Origin: Gaiellales bacterium
GTDB taxonomy: Bacteria > Actinomycetota > Thermoleophilia > RBG-16-64-13
Length of the DNA: 64,000 nt
Assembly (NCBI GenBank): GCA_012719395.1
Contig: JAAYAL010000045.1
Location: 1-64,000, forward strand
Direction: 5' to 3'
The notes beneath the pieces are model-generated. The model worked only from the letters and a program-made list of their open reading frames with translations. It did not search any database and was not told where the DNA came from. A program made the translations under genes and the position numbers. Positions 8,713-17,068 of this stretch are shown here, piece by piece; the first letter of the stretch is position 1; each line of letters opens with the position of its first letter.

Positions 8713-10064
8713 TGATTACGGCCGATCTTCTCATCACGGGGGCGGGAGAGCTCCTGATCTGCCCGGTTCGGGTTCCCGGGGTCACCGGCAGAGCGGACCT
8801 GGGCACCATCTCCCGAGGGGCAGTGGCGGCGCGCGAGGGGCGTATCGTGTGGGTGGGCGAGGGGCCGCGCTGGCGCAGGGAGGTGAGCCTAGTGCCGTCC
8901 GCCGAGGTGGTGGAGGTGGAGGGGCGTGTGGTGATGCCTGGCCTGGTGGAGTGTCACACGCACCTCTGTTTCGCGGGCCGGCGGGCCGACGAATACCAGC
9001 AGCGCGTGCGGGGTGCCACCTACAGGGAACTCGCCGCCGCAGGTGGGGGGATCCTGCGCACGGTGGCCGCCACTCGGGCCGCCTCCAATGCCGAACTGGG
9101 TGCGCTGGTGCAACGGCGGCTTGATCGCTTTCTGGCCTATGGTGTGACCACCGTGGAAGGGAAGTCCGGCTACGGCCTGTCCTCGGAGCACGAGGTGCGC
9201 ATGTTAGAGGTGCAGCGGAGCGTGGCCGCGCAACACCCGGTGGACGTGGTGGGGACAGTGCTGGGGGCCCACACCATTCCCAAGGACTACGCGGGCCGGG
9301 CCGATGAGTATGTGGGCCTCGTTGTGGAGCACATGATCCCTGCTGCGGCCGAGCGCGGGCTGGCCCGGTTCTGCGACGTCTTCTGTGAGGCAGGGGCGTT
9401 CTCTCCGGCGCAGGCCCGGCGAGTGCTGGAGGCGGGGAGGAGGCACGGGCTGCTGCCCAAGCTTCATGCGGACCAGCTCACCTCCAGCGGGGCGACGGAA
9501 CTGGGCGTCGAGATGGGAGCGGCCTCGGTGGACCACCTGGACCGCGTAAGCGACTCGGGGATTGCGGCGTTGAGCCGCGCCTGGGCCGCGCGGGCGGCCG
9601 GGCCCGCCGCGGGAGGCCTGACGGAGCCGGCAGCGGCCTGGAGGGCACCGGTGGCGGTGTTGCTGCCGGGGGCCACGTTCTTCCTGGGGGAGGGAGGAGC
9701 GGCACCTGCCCGTGGTCTTCTGGATGCCGGGGTTCCCGTGGCTCTCAGTACCGACTTCAACCCCGGCTCCAGCCCCACACAGAACCTCTGGCTCATGACC
9801 ACATTGGGATGCTCTCAGCTGCGCATGACGGCGGCCGAGGTCATCCGGGCCGTCACCATCGAGGCGGCGACTGCTCTGGCACTGGAGCACGAGGTGGGCG
9901 GACTGGAGGTGGGGAAGAAGGCCGACATCCTCATCCTGGAATGTGACGATCATCAGGAAATCCCCTACCACTACGGCATGAATCCGGTCCAGCGCGTGTA
10001 CAAGAACGGCAAATGCGTGGGAGGCTCGGCGGGGCCGAAGGCACCCGCAGCTCTCACCGGATGA
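8709..10064 (+). CDS. hutI: Imidazolonepropionase
   Basis: Amidohydrolase-fold enzyme that opens the imidazolone ring to give N-formimino-L-glutamate, third step of histidine degradation. The 451-residue protein has the metal-binding HTHLCFAGRRADEY motif, the TTVEGKSGYGL segment, GAHTIPKDY, the HADQL metal ligand, ALSTDFNPGSSPTQNL with the catalytic Asp, and the GLEVGKKADILILE end. There is an Ala/Gly-rich insertion near residues 295-320 (RAAGPAAGGLTEPAAA) not needed for the fold. ATG overlaps the hutH stop; a second ATG follows immediately. Confidence 0.94.
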   Translation: MMITADLLITGAGELLICPVRVPGVTGRADLGTISRGAVAAREGRIVWVGEGPRWRREVSLVPSAEVVEVEGRVVMPGLVECHTHLCFAGRRADEYQQRVRGATYRELAAAGGGILRTVAATRAASNAELGALVQRRLDRFLAYGVTTVEGKSGYGLSSEHEVRMLEVQRSVAAQHPVDVVGTVLGAHTIPKDYAGRADEYVGLVVEHMIPAAAERGLARFCDVFCEAGAFSPAQARRVLEAGRRHGLLPKLHADQLTSSGATELGVEMGAASVDHLDRVSDSGIAALSRAWAARAAGPAAGGLTEPAAAWRAPVAVLLPGATFFLGEGGAAPARGLLDAGVPVALSTDFNPGSSPTQNLWLMTTLGCSQLRMTAAEVIRAVTIEAATALALEHEVGGLEVGKKADILILECDDHQEIPYHYGMNPVQRVYKNGKCVGGSAGPKAPAALTG

Positions 10065-10078
10065 GGAGGGCCGACCAG

Positions 10079-12196
10079 ATGAAGCCGGGCACGGGCGGTA
10101 CGCTGCTGAAGTCCGCGTTTCCCGAGGAGCTGCCCCTGCCGCCGGTGTTCGCGCCGGGTATCCGCCGGGCTCCGGACCGGGGCTACAACCTCTCGCCTCG
10201 GCAGACGGTGCTGGCTCTCAATAACGCGCTTCGCTACCTGCCGCCGGCGCTACACGAGGCAGTGGCGCCCGAGTTCCTGACGGAACTGCGCGAGCGGGGG
10301 CGCATCTACGGCTATCGCTTCCGGCCCTTGCCCGGCGCGGGAGCAGATCTGGACGGCAGCATCAAGGCGCGACCCATCGATCAGTACCGCGGCATCCTGG
10401 AAGCGCGGGCGCTCCAGCTCAATATCGACAACAACTTGGACTTCGCCGTGGCCCTCTACCCCTATGAGCTGGTCACCTACGGCGAGACCGGCCAGGTCTT
10501 CCAGAACTGGATGCAGTATCGGCTGGTCAAATGGTACCTGGAGCAGATGACGGAGACGCAGACTCTGGTGGTTGCCTCCGGGCACCCGGTGGGGCTCTTC
10601 CCCAGCCACCGCAACGCCCCCCGTGTCATCAGCACCAACGCGCTCATGGTGGGCGAGTTCGACAACGCCGCCGACTTCCACCTGGCCGCCCAGCTGGGCG
10701 TGGCCAACTACGGGCAGATGACGGCGGGCGGCTGGATGTATATCGGGCCGCAGGGGATTGTGCATGGCACCTATCTGACGTTGCTGAACGCCGGCCGGCT
10801 CTATCTGGGTATCCCGCATGACCGGGACCTGGGTGGAGTGCTCTACCTGAGCTCGGGGTTGGGAGGCATGAGCGGTGCCCAGCCCAAGGCAGCCGACATC
10901 GCCGGGGCAGTGAGCATCGTGGCCGAGGTGGACCCCTCGCGGATCGAGACGCGGCGGCAGCAGGGCTGGGTGCAGCGGGTGACGGCCGATCTGGGGCAGG
11001 CCTTTGCCTGGGTGGCGGCTGCGCGCGCCGCCCGCACCCCTCTCTCCATCGCCTTCCAAGGCAACGTGGTGGATCTGTGGCAGTACGTGGTGGACCACGA
11101 TATCGCCGTGGAGTTGGCCTCCGACCAGACCTCCTGCCATGCCGCCTACGAGGGCGGCTACGTCCCCCAGGGCCTGGATTTCGAGGCGGCTCGGGCGCTG
11201 CTGTCGGCCGACCCGGCGGCGTACCGGCGGCGTGTGGACGAATCGCTGCGGACGCAGATCGGCCTGATCAGAGAGATGGTTGGCCGGGGCACCCACTTCT
11301 GGGACTACGGCAACAGCTTTCTCAAGGCGGTGTTCGAAGCCGGCGCCACCGAGGTGGCCGCCAACGGTGTGGATACCCGGGAGGGCTTCACCTATCCCTC
11401 CTACGTGGAGCACATCATGGGACCGCTCTGCTTCGACCGCGGCTACGGCCCCTTCCGCTGGGTGTGTTGCAGCCTGGACCCGGCCGATCTGGCCCGCACC
11501 GATGCGGTGGCCATGAGCTGCATCGATCCGGAACGCTGCCCGCAGGATCGCGACAATCACGCCTGGGTGCGTGACGCCGGCAAGAATCGGCTGGTGGTGG
11601 GGTCTCAGGCGCGCATCCTCTACTCGGACGCCGAGGGTCGTGTGCGTATCGCCCTGGCCTTCAACGACCTGGTGCGCCGGGGCCAGATCGGCCCCGTCAT
11701 CATCGGACGCGACCACCACGACGTCTCCGGGACCGACTCACCGTACCGCGAGACCTCGAACATCCACGACGGCTCCAACATGATGGCGGACATGGCCTTC
11801 CACTGCTGGGCCGGCAACGCGGCCCGGGGCATGACGCTGGTGGTGGCGTCGAACGGCGGTGGCGTGGGCATCGGCCGGGCCATCAACACCGGGTTCGGGC
11901 TGGTGCTGGACGGGTCGGAACGCGTGGACGGCATTATCCGCTCCGCCCTGGAGTGGGACGTCATGGGCGGTGTGGCCCGCCGGGCCTGGGCGCGGAACCA
12001 GGCGGCACTGGAGACGGCGGCGGCGTGGAACGCGGCTTGCGCGCCGGGAGGTGAGGAGGCCGGCGTGGCCGACACGGCGGGCGCGGTGACGGAGGCCGCA
12101 ACGCGTGGGGGCACCGAGACCTGGGGCCATATCACGCTGCCGAATGCGGTGGAGGAGGGGCTGGTGGAGCGCCTGGTGGAGAAGGTCGCCGACTGA
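10079..12196 (+). CDS. hutU: Urocanate hydratase, long UROC1-like form
   Basis: Converts urocanate to imidazolone propionate using tightly bound NAD+. Motifs ELVTYGETGQVFQNW, SGHPVGLFPSHRNAPR, AGGWMYIGPQGIVHGT, SSGLGGMSGAQPKAAD, SDQTSCH, FWDYGN, RDHHDVSGTDSPYRETSN and NGGGVGIGRAIN identify urocanase. At 705 residues it is much longer than the common bacterial enzyme (about 550) and in remembered sequence features closer to animal UROC1 (about 676). The last ~50 residues, after YPSY-to-NQAALE core, are an unconserved tail. I chose the ATG at 10079 with GAGGAGGG eight bases upstream; the ATG at 10061 overlaps the hutI stop. No hutG or hutF follows. Confidence 0.93.
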   Translation: MKPGTGGTLLKSAFPEELPLPPVFAPGIRRAPDRGYNLSPRQTVLALNNALRYLPPALHEAVAPEFLTELRERGRIYGYRFRPLPGAGADLDGSIKARPIDQYRGILEARALQLNIDNNLDFAVALYPYELVTYGETGQVFQNWMQYRLVKWYLEQMTETQTLVVASGHPVGLFPSHRNAPRVISTNALMVGEFDNAADFHLAAQLGVANYGQMTAGGWMYIGPQGIVHGTYLTLLNAGRLYLGIPHDRDLGGVLYLSSGLGGMSGAQPKAADIAGAVSIVAEVDPSRIETRRQQGWVQRVTADLGQAFAWVAAARAARTPLSIAFQGNVVDLWQYVVDHDIAVELASDQTSCHAAYEGGYVPQGLDFEAARALLSADPAAYRRRVDESLRTQIGLIREMVGRGTHFWDYGNSFLKAVFEAGATEVAANGVDTREGFTYPSYVEHIMGPLCFDRGYGPFRWVCCSLDPADLARTDAVAMSCIDPERCPQDRDNHAWVRDAGKNRLVVGSQARILYSDAEGRVRIALAFNDLVRRGQIGPVIIGRDHHDVSGTDSPYRETSNIHDGSNMMADMAFHCWAGNAARGMTLVVASNGGGVGIGRAINTGFGLVLDGSERVDGIIRSALEWDVMGGVARRAWARNQAALETAAAWNAACAPGGEEAGVADTAGAVTEAATRGGTETWGHITLPNAVEEGLVERLVEKVAD

Positions 12197-12283
12197 GCTC
12201 GGTGACAGTACGGGTCGGTGTGCTGTCCAAGATCCACCTGTCGGCTGATGGCGGCATCTTGTCAATGCCAGTATGTTGCGGGC

Positions 12284-12544
12284 ATGGAAGCATCGGATGC
12301 CGTCTTCACGAAACACGCGCTGGACGTCTTGGAGGAGAGGGAAATCGAGCGGCGCTGGGTGCTGCAGGTAGTGGCCCACCCGGAGTTGCTGGTGCTTGAC
12401 GCAGAGGACACTGAACTCCTTCACGTTCTCGCGCGGGTCCCCGACATGGGTGGGAGGGTGCTGAGAGTCATCTATAATCGGACCGTGATCCCTGTGCGGA
12501 TCATTACGGCATACTTCGACCGCACGATGAGGTGGAAGCTATGA
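12284..12544 (+). CDS. DUF4258 protein (putative toxin-like)
   Basis: Eighty-six residues with FTKHALDVLEEREI near the start and a C-terminal GRVLRVIYN...RIITAYFDR, matching the DUF4258 pattern (a histidine-containing N-terminal helix, then beta strands ending in a V-x-T-x-Y/F strand). The family has a RelE-like look and usually pairs with a DUF2283 gene, as here. The stop overlaps the ATG of the next gene. I used the ATG at 12284; an in-frame ATG at 12248 is open but would add a cysteine-rich leader unlike the family. Toxin activity is inference. Confidence 0.75.
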   Translation: MEASDAVFTKHALDVLEEREIERRWVLQVVAHPELLVLDAEDTELLHVLARVPDMGGRVLRVIYNRTVIPVRIITAYFDRTMRWKL

Positions 12545-12741
12545 GAGTGCGGTTTGACGAGAAGGCCGACGCCCTCTATGTACGTTTGGCCGAATCTCGG
12601 GTCAGTGGGTCCGAGGAGATCCGCCCTGGAGTTGTCCTTGATTTGGACGAGCGCGGCGAAATCGTTGGCCTGGAGATCCTGAGAGTGTGCGAACGCCTGC
12701 CCACGGCGCAGCTCAAGCGTATCGAGTTCGACCTGGTGTAA
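12541..12741 (+). CDS. DUF2283 protein (partner of DUF4258)
   Basis: Sixty-six residues beginning MRVRFDEKADALYVRLAES and containing PGVVLDLDERGEIVGLEIL, the typical DUF2283 core of a small beta-rich protein. DUF2283 genes are commonly found directly behind DUF4258 or other small toxin-like genes and may be their antitoxins, though a biochemical role is not established. ATG overlaps the stop of the upstream gene, so translation is coupled. It converges with porB, whose stop is one base away. Confidence 0.8.
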   Translation: MRVRFDEKADALYVRLAESRVSGSEEIRPGVVLDLDERGEIVGLEILRVCERLPTAQLKRIEFDLV

Positions 12742-12742
12742 C

Positions 12743-13708
12743 TCAGTCGTCTGTGGGGGGCTCGGGGGCGGGTACGCCCGCCCAGTAGGCGTCCACGCCT
12801 TCCTGTAGTTCCCTGAGCAGCGCCTCGTTGCGCCGGGGGCGGAACAGGTGGGTGAAGCGGCCCTGGCGGCTCAGATACTCTTCCACCGGCCTGAGCTTCC
12901 GTGGCGTCACCGTGTGGGTCACCCGCCCCTCCTCGTACTCCTTCAGCGGCCAGATACCGGTGTCCACCGCCAACTGCCCGATCTCGTCGGCTTCGCGGGG
13001 ATCGAAGTCCCAGCCGGTGGGGCAGGGGGCCAGGGCCAATAGCAGGCGCGGGCCCTGGATGCGCGTGGCCTTCTCTATCTTGCGGGCCAGGTCCAGCGGC
13101 TCCGCGCCGATGATGGTGGCGGCGTAGGCCGGACGGTTGGCCACCCAGATTGAGAAGAGGTCCTTCTTGTAGCCGGGGTCGCCGGCGGGGCCGCGGCTGG
13201 TGGCGGTGCGGGCGCCGTGGGGGGTGGCCGCGGAGTACTGCTGCCCGGTGTTGCCGTAGCCCTCGTTGTCGTAGCAGAGGAAGATGAAGTCCAGGTCGCG
13301 GTCGATGGCCGCCGAGGTGGGGGAGAGGCCCATGCCATAGGCGGAGCCGTCGCCGGCCAGCACCACCACCTCCAGGTCCTCCTCGGGTGGGAGTGCTCCG
13401 CTGCGAAGCTGCAGGTCGAGGGCGTCGCGCACACCCTGGGCTCCGGCGGAGGCCGAGGCCATGGCCGTGAACAGCCAGGAGCCACGGAAAGGCGTGAAGG
13501 GGTAGACGGAGAGCAGGGTCATGCAGCCGGCGGCGTTGACGAAGACGGTGTGGTCACCCAGGATGTCGTAGACCTGGCGGATGGCCTCCAGGCCGCCACA
13601 GCCGGCGCACATGGGAGTGCCCGTGCCCAGCAGGCTGGCGGAGGGGAGGTCGCGGGAGGTGCGAAAGGCGGTCCCCGAAGGCGCGCGGTGCGGTTCGGCT
13701 GCTCTCAT
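12743..13708 (-). CDS. porB: 2-oxoacid:ferredoxin oxidoreductase beta subunit
   Basis: Binds thiamine diphosphate and a 4Fe-4S cluster and, with the alpha and gamma-delta subunits, oxidatively decarboxylates a 2-oxoacid to acyl-CoA with reduction of ferredoxin. The 321-residue protein has the cluster cysteines in TPMCAGCGG (C34, C37) and NAAGC, and the TPP motif LAGDGSAYGMG...DNEGYGNTGQQ, with later MCAPCPTG-like cysteine at ALAPCPTGW. It is the last gene of the minus-strand operon; its ATG overlaps the alpha-subunit stop (ATGA). Substrate could be pyruvate, but oxalate or another 2-oxoacid cannot be excluded by reading. Confidence 0.9.
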   Translation of the reverse strand: MRAAEPHRAPSGTAFRTSRDLPSASLLGTGTPMCAGCGGLEAIRQVYDILGDHTVFVNAAGCMTLLSVYPFTPFRGSWLFTAMASASAGAQGVRDALDLQLRSGALPPEEDLEVVVLAGDGSAYGMGLSPTSAAIDRDLDFIFLCYDNEGYGNTGQQYSAATPHGARTATSRGPAGDPGYKKDLFSIWVANRPAYAATIIGAEPLDLARKIEKATRIQGPRLLLALAPCPTGWDFDPREADEIGQLAVDTGIWPLKEYEEGRVTHTVTPRKLRPVEEYLSRQGRFTHLFRPRRNEALLRELQEGVDAYWAGVPAPEPPTDD

Positions 13709-15036
13709 GACCTGATGCCTCCCTCCGGCATAGGGGCGGTCTCGGCTTCGGACCTCGTGGCGTCTGCGGTGCCGGCCGCCGTGCCGGTGCCGGCCGCGTG
13801 TGTCAGCTTCTCGCGCTCCACGTGGGCGATGGCCTGCAATCGCCGCACCTCATCCAGTTCGCGCTGGGTGTAGAGGAGACGTGGGGGAGGCGTGATTCCG
13901 GTTTCCGCCGCCCGCCTTGTGATCGCTGCCATCTCGTAAAACTCCTCCGGGGTGATGTCGCGTCCCCCCAAGCCGCCGATGAAGCCGGCGAGGATGGGCG
14001 GCGCACCTGGTGCTCCGTAGAGCACGTGCGCCAGCTCCGAGTGCAGCACGCCGCCCATCCCCGGCGATAGGTTCTGGTCCACCACCGCCACCCCCCGCTT
14101 CCCGGCAAGGGCACGACGTACGTGCTCCACCGGCAGCGGCCGCAGGAGCCGCAGCCGCACCAGGCCCACCGGCCACCCGGCCTCCCGGAGCTGTTCCACG
14201 GCTTGGCGGCACTTGGTGGCGAAGGAGCCCATCATGACGAAGACGAACTCGGCGTCTTCTGCGGCGTAGGTGTCCAGGACCTTCGGCTGCCGTCCGAAGA
14301 CCTCCGCGAAGCGTCGAGACAGCTCCTCGTACACCGCCACCCCGTTGAGATTGGCCTTGTGCAGCTCGTAGCGGAAGTAGGAATAGGGGGAGCCGCCCAG
14401 CACGGCCACGGCCAGGCTGAGGGGAGCGCTGGCCCGGAAGCGAATGGACTCCGGGTCGAAGGGCGGGAGGAAGCGCGCCACCGTATCGGCATCAGGGAAT
14501 TCCACCGGCTCCCGGGTGAAGGAGAGGTAGAAGCCGTCCAGGTTGACGAGGACGGGCAGACGTACACGTTCGTCCTCGGCCAGGGCGAAGGCCAGGATGG
14601 TGTCGTCCAGCACCTCCTGGCAGGTGGCGCAGTGGATCTGCAGGAAGCCACTGTCGCGGGCGGCCAGGACGTCGTTGTGGTCCGGCTCCAGGGTGACGGG
14701 GGCGGCCAGGGCGCGCGAGACGTTGACCAGCACGTAGGGGGCGCGCCAGCCGGCGGTGTTGTACAGCATCTCCATGGCATAGAGCAGGCCCTGGCTGGAG
14801 GTGGCGGTGAAGGTGCGCACGCCGGTGACGGCGGCGGCGCCGGCGGCCGTGACCATGGAGTGCTCGGAATCCATGGTGACCATGCGGGCGTCCATGTCGC
14901 CGGAGTCGATCCAGCGGGACAGGGTCTCGATGATCTCCGTCTGCGGCGTGATGGGGAAAGCGGGGATGTACTGGGCACCGGCCAGCCGCGCGCCCCAAGC
15001 CGCCGCGGCGTTTCCGGTGATCAGCTTCCGGGTCAC
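13705..15036 (-). CDS. porA: 2-oxoacid:ferredoxin oxidoreductase alpha subunit
   Basis: Pyrimidine-binding and substrate-side subunit. It starts VTRKLITGNAAAAWGARLAG and shows IPAFPITPQTEIIETLSRW, MVTMDSEHSMVTAAGAA and TSSQGLLYAMEML, all typical of PorA domain I, followed by the domain-II core with LRPLPVEHVRRALAGKRGVAVVDQN. Length 443 residues; the last 35 residues are an Ala/Thr/Glu-rich tail. Translation starts at a GTG (15036) that overlaps the gamma-delta stop and is preceded by GGGAGGC; the longer open frame to 15285 runs inside the upstream gene. Middle gene of the operon. Confidence 0.9.
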   Translation of the reverse strand: MTRKLITGNAAAAWGARLAGAQYIPAFPITPQTEIIETLSRWIDSGDMDARMVTMDSEHSMVTAAGAAAVTGVRTFTATSSQGLLYAMEMLYNTAGWRAPYVLVNVSRALAAPVTLEPDHNDVLAARDSGFLQIHCATCQEVLDDTILAFALAEDERVRLPVLVNLDGFYLSFTREPVEFPDADTVARFLPPFDPESIRFRASAPLSLAVAVLGGSPYSYFRYELHKANLNGVAVYEELSRRFAEVFGRQPKVLDTYAAEDAEFVFVMMGSFATKCRQAVEQLREAGWPVGLVRLRLLRPLPVEHVRRALAGKRGVAVVDQNLSPGMGGVLHSELAHVLYGAPGAPPILAGFIGGLGGRDITPEEFYEMAAITRRAAETGITPPPRLLYTQRELDEVRRLQAIAHVEREKLTHAAGTGTAAGTADATRSEAETAPMPEGGIRS

Positions 15037-16025
15037 GGCTGTGCCTCCCGTAGCGGCTCTGTGCCCGTGGCTGGGGCGGCGGCGGGTTGGGCACCGGTGG
15101 CCGCAGCCTCGGCCGCCTGCGCCCGGCGCTCCGAGACGGCGCGCAGGGCGTGGCGGCGGCACTGCGCCGCGCAGATGAGGCAGCCCTTGCAGTGCTCGTA
15201 GTCGATGACGGGATAGCCGTCCTGGTCCGCCACGATCACGCCGTCGGGGCAGGCGGTCACGCAGTTCCACCAGCAACGGCTGCAACGCTCACGATCCAGC
15301 ACCGGCCGCATGGTGCGCCACAGGCCGGTGCGCACCTCCACGCTGGTGGCGGCGGCATGGATGGCGGGGGCGGAGATGTCGGCGTCATCGAAGGGAAGGT
15401 CGATCCAGTCGGGCGGTGTGTAGCCGTCGACGGGTGCGTCATCGCAGGGGAGGACCACACCCTCGTGTGCCGCCATGGCGTCGTAGGTATCGAAAGCGCC
15501 GCTCAGATTGCGTTCAACCACCGCCGGTCCCAAGCCGCCCAGTTCCTCCCGGATGGCTGCTGCCAGCGTCTCGCGCGTCACCACTCCCAACAGGCGCACG
15601 GCCGCGCCGGCACAGGAGGCTCCCACCAGCCTCACGTCCTCGGCGTTCTCCAGATCCAGGGTGCGAGGCAGCGTCACCACGGTGCCCTGTGCCTGAACTC
15701 TGTCCTTCCAGGCGGCGGGTGGCTCCGGGCTGTTGATGAGGGTGACGGTGTGGTCATCGGCGCCCGCGCCCACTCCGGCCACGGCCAACCTCACCAGGCT
15801 CTGATCGGTGACCACCACCAGATCGGGCCGCCGCACCACGCCCCGCTCATTGATGGGCTGCCGGTCGGCACGCACATAGGCGAAAATGGGAGCGCCTCGC
15901 CGCTCCGCTCCGTAGCGGGGAGCGTCCTGCACCTCGAAGCCCTGCAGGAACAGGGCGGTGCCCAACAGGCGACCGGCGGTCTTGACCCCCTGTCCGCCTC
16001 GACCGTGAAATCGGATGCGGTACAC
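15033..16025 (-). CDS. 2-oxoacid:ferredoxin oxidoreductase fused gamma-delta subunit
   Basis: The N-terminal ~190 residues are a gamma subunit (MYRIRFHGRGGQGVKTAGRLLG, then DAPRYGAERRGAP), which helps bind CoA or close the active site. After a linker follows a two-cluster ferredoxin (delta) domain: CSRCWWNCVTACP and CKGCLICAAQCRR. The first cluster motif has spacing C-x2-C-x3-C-x3-C-P, one residue more than the usual C-x2-C-x2-C-x3-C-P, and the second lacks the final proline. Gamma-delta fusion is known in some PFORs and in oxalate oxidoreductase. The last ~30 residues are an Ala/Pro-rich tail. First gene of the operon. Confidence 0.88.
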   Translation of the reverse strand: MYRIRFHGRGGQGVKTAGRLLGTALFLQGFEVQDAPRYGAERRGAPIFAYVRADRQPINERGVVRRPDLVVVTDQSLVRLAVAGVGAGADDHTVTLINSPEPPAAWKDRVQAQGTVVTLPRTLDLENAEDVRLVGASCAGAAVRLLGVVTRETLAAAIREELGGLGPAVVERNLSGAFDTYDAMAAHEGVVLPCDDAPVDGYTPPDWIDLPFDDADISAPAIHAAATSVEVRTGLWRTMRPVLDRERCSRCWWNCVTACPDGVIVADQDGYPVIDYEHCKGCLICAAQCRRHALRAVSERRAQAAEAAATGAQPAAAPATGTEPLREAQP

Positions 16026-16087
16026 GGCGCGCCTCCCGCGGGTGGGGTTTCTCGCCCCCTCTACCTCCGTCAGCCTCCGTCCCCATT

Positions 16088-16116
16088 GATATTTCCTATT
16101 CCCATATTAGTGGCAA
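16088..16116 (-). promoter_or_regulatory. Candidate promoter of the por operon
   Basis: On the minus strand TTGCCA (16116-16111) and AATATC (16093-16088) are 17 bases apart, in the only AT-rich stretch of the intergenic region, about 60 bases before the gamma-delta start. The -10 match is weak. Confidence 0.35.
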
Positions 16117-16298
16117 ACGGATCATGGCGGGGGGAGTGAAGGCGGTCCAGCGGCCGGGAAGCTGTCTCTGCCTCGAGGCCTCGTGCCTTCCGCCACTGCA
16201 GCGTGTAGTATTCCGGGTGGCGATGGAGTCCGCCGGAACTGCGGGTGGCCGCTGATGACCCCTACCCAATTGCCGAATGCGTGCGATGGAGGTGGGTG

Positions 16299-17026
16299 AT
16301 GGGCGACAGTGGTGGTGTGATCCGGGGTAAGGAGCTCCAGGCGCCTCCGGCTCCGGCGCAGATGCTGGATCGGCTGGAAGCCATGTCTCGCGTCTTTGGC
16401 CTCACCGGTGCCTTGGGCGGCCGGTTCCTGCGCGCCTCCGGCGATTGGAGGGGCCACGTGGGCAAAGTGGCTCAAGCCTACCGTGACTGGTTGCAGGCTG
16501 CTCTGGGGGAGGAGCTGGGGGAGCTGCCTCATATGGGGGCCGAGGTGGTGGCGGATGATCTGATCGCTGCCGAGGCGAGTTTCGGTCGCTTGGTGCGTGC
16601 GTTTCAGGATCGGTTGGCAGGGGCGGTGGAGCGGGCGCTCGGTGTGCGCTTCCCGGCGGTGGAGTTCGAGATGGAGATCGAGGAGCCGGGCCATCCGGAT
16701 CTCAGCATCGACCGGACCTTCGACTCCCGGTGGAGACGTTCTGGCCGCTCATCCCCATGGCCGTGTTCCGGCCACTGGTCCTGCGCACGTTGCGCAGCCG
16801 GCTGCCCTGGGAGGTGGAGAAGAACCTGTCGCGACTGGCCGTGCAGTGGTCGGAGACGGCGTGGCGCCTTATCGATCAGATGGCGGGTCAGGCGGACACC
16901 TTCATGCACCATGAGCTGGCCGCTGTGGAGGAGCTGGTGGGCCGGCCGCAGCAGGGCAAAGCCGAGATCGAGCAGGCGCTGGGAGAGGTGCGCAGGCTCG
17001 AGGAATCCACAAGCGCGGTAGAGTGA
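16299..17026 (+). pseudogene. Frameshifted helical protein, possible dynamin-like C-terminal remnant
   Basis: One frame runs from an ATG at 16299 (GGAGG six bases upstream) through MGDSGGVIRGKELQ to DLSIDRTFDSRW near 16733, then degenerates into Arg/Trp-rich out-of-frame sequence. A second frame, shifted by -1 and open from about 16730 to 17026, continues naturally with ETFWPLIPMAVFRPLV and a long helical tail. Together they form about 240 residues, largely helical, resembling the C-terminal stalk of bacterial dynamin-like GTPases; no GTPase domain precedes it. I read it as a disrupted and possibly truncated gene, or a sequencing error of one base near 16725-16735. Family assignment is tentative. 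Confidence 0.45.
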
Positions 17027-17068
17027 GCAAAGGCGAGACGGCGAGACCATTGGCGAGGGGAACGACTG

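Noticed and set aside
12227-12262. CAAGAT/ATCTTG inverted repeat behind hutU as a terminator
   Set aside because: Only six paired bases with a loop of about 22 and no T-run.
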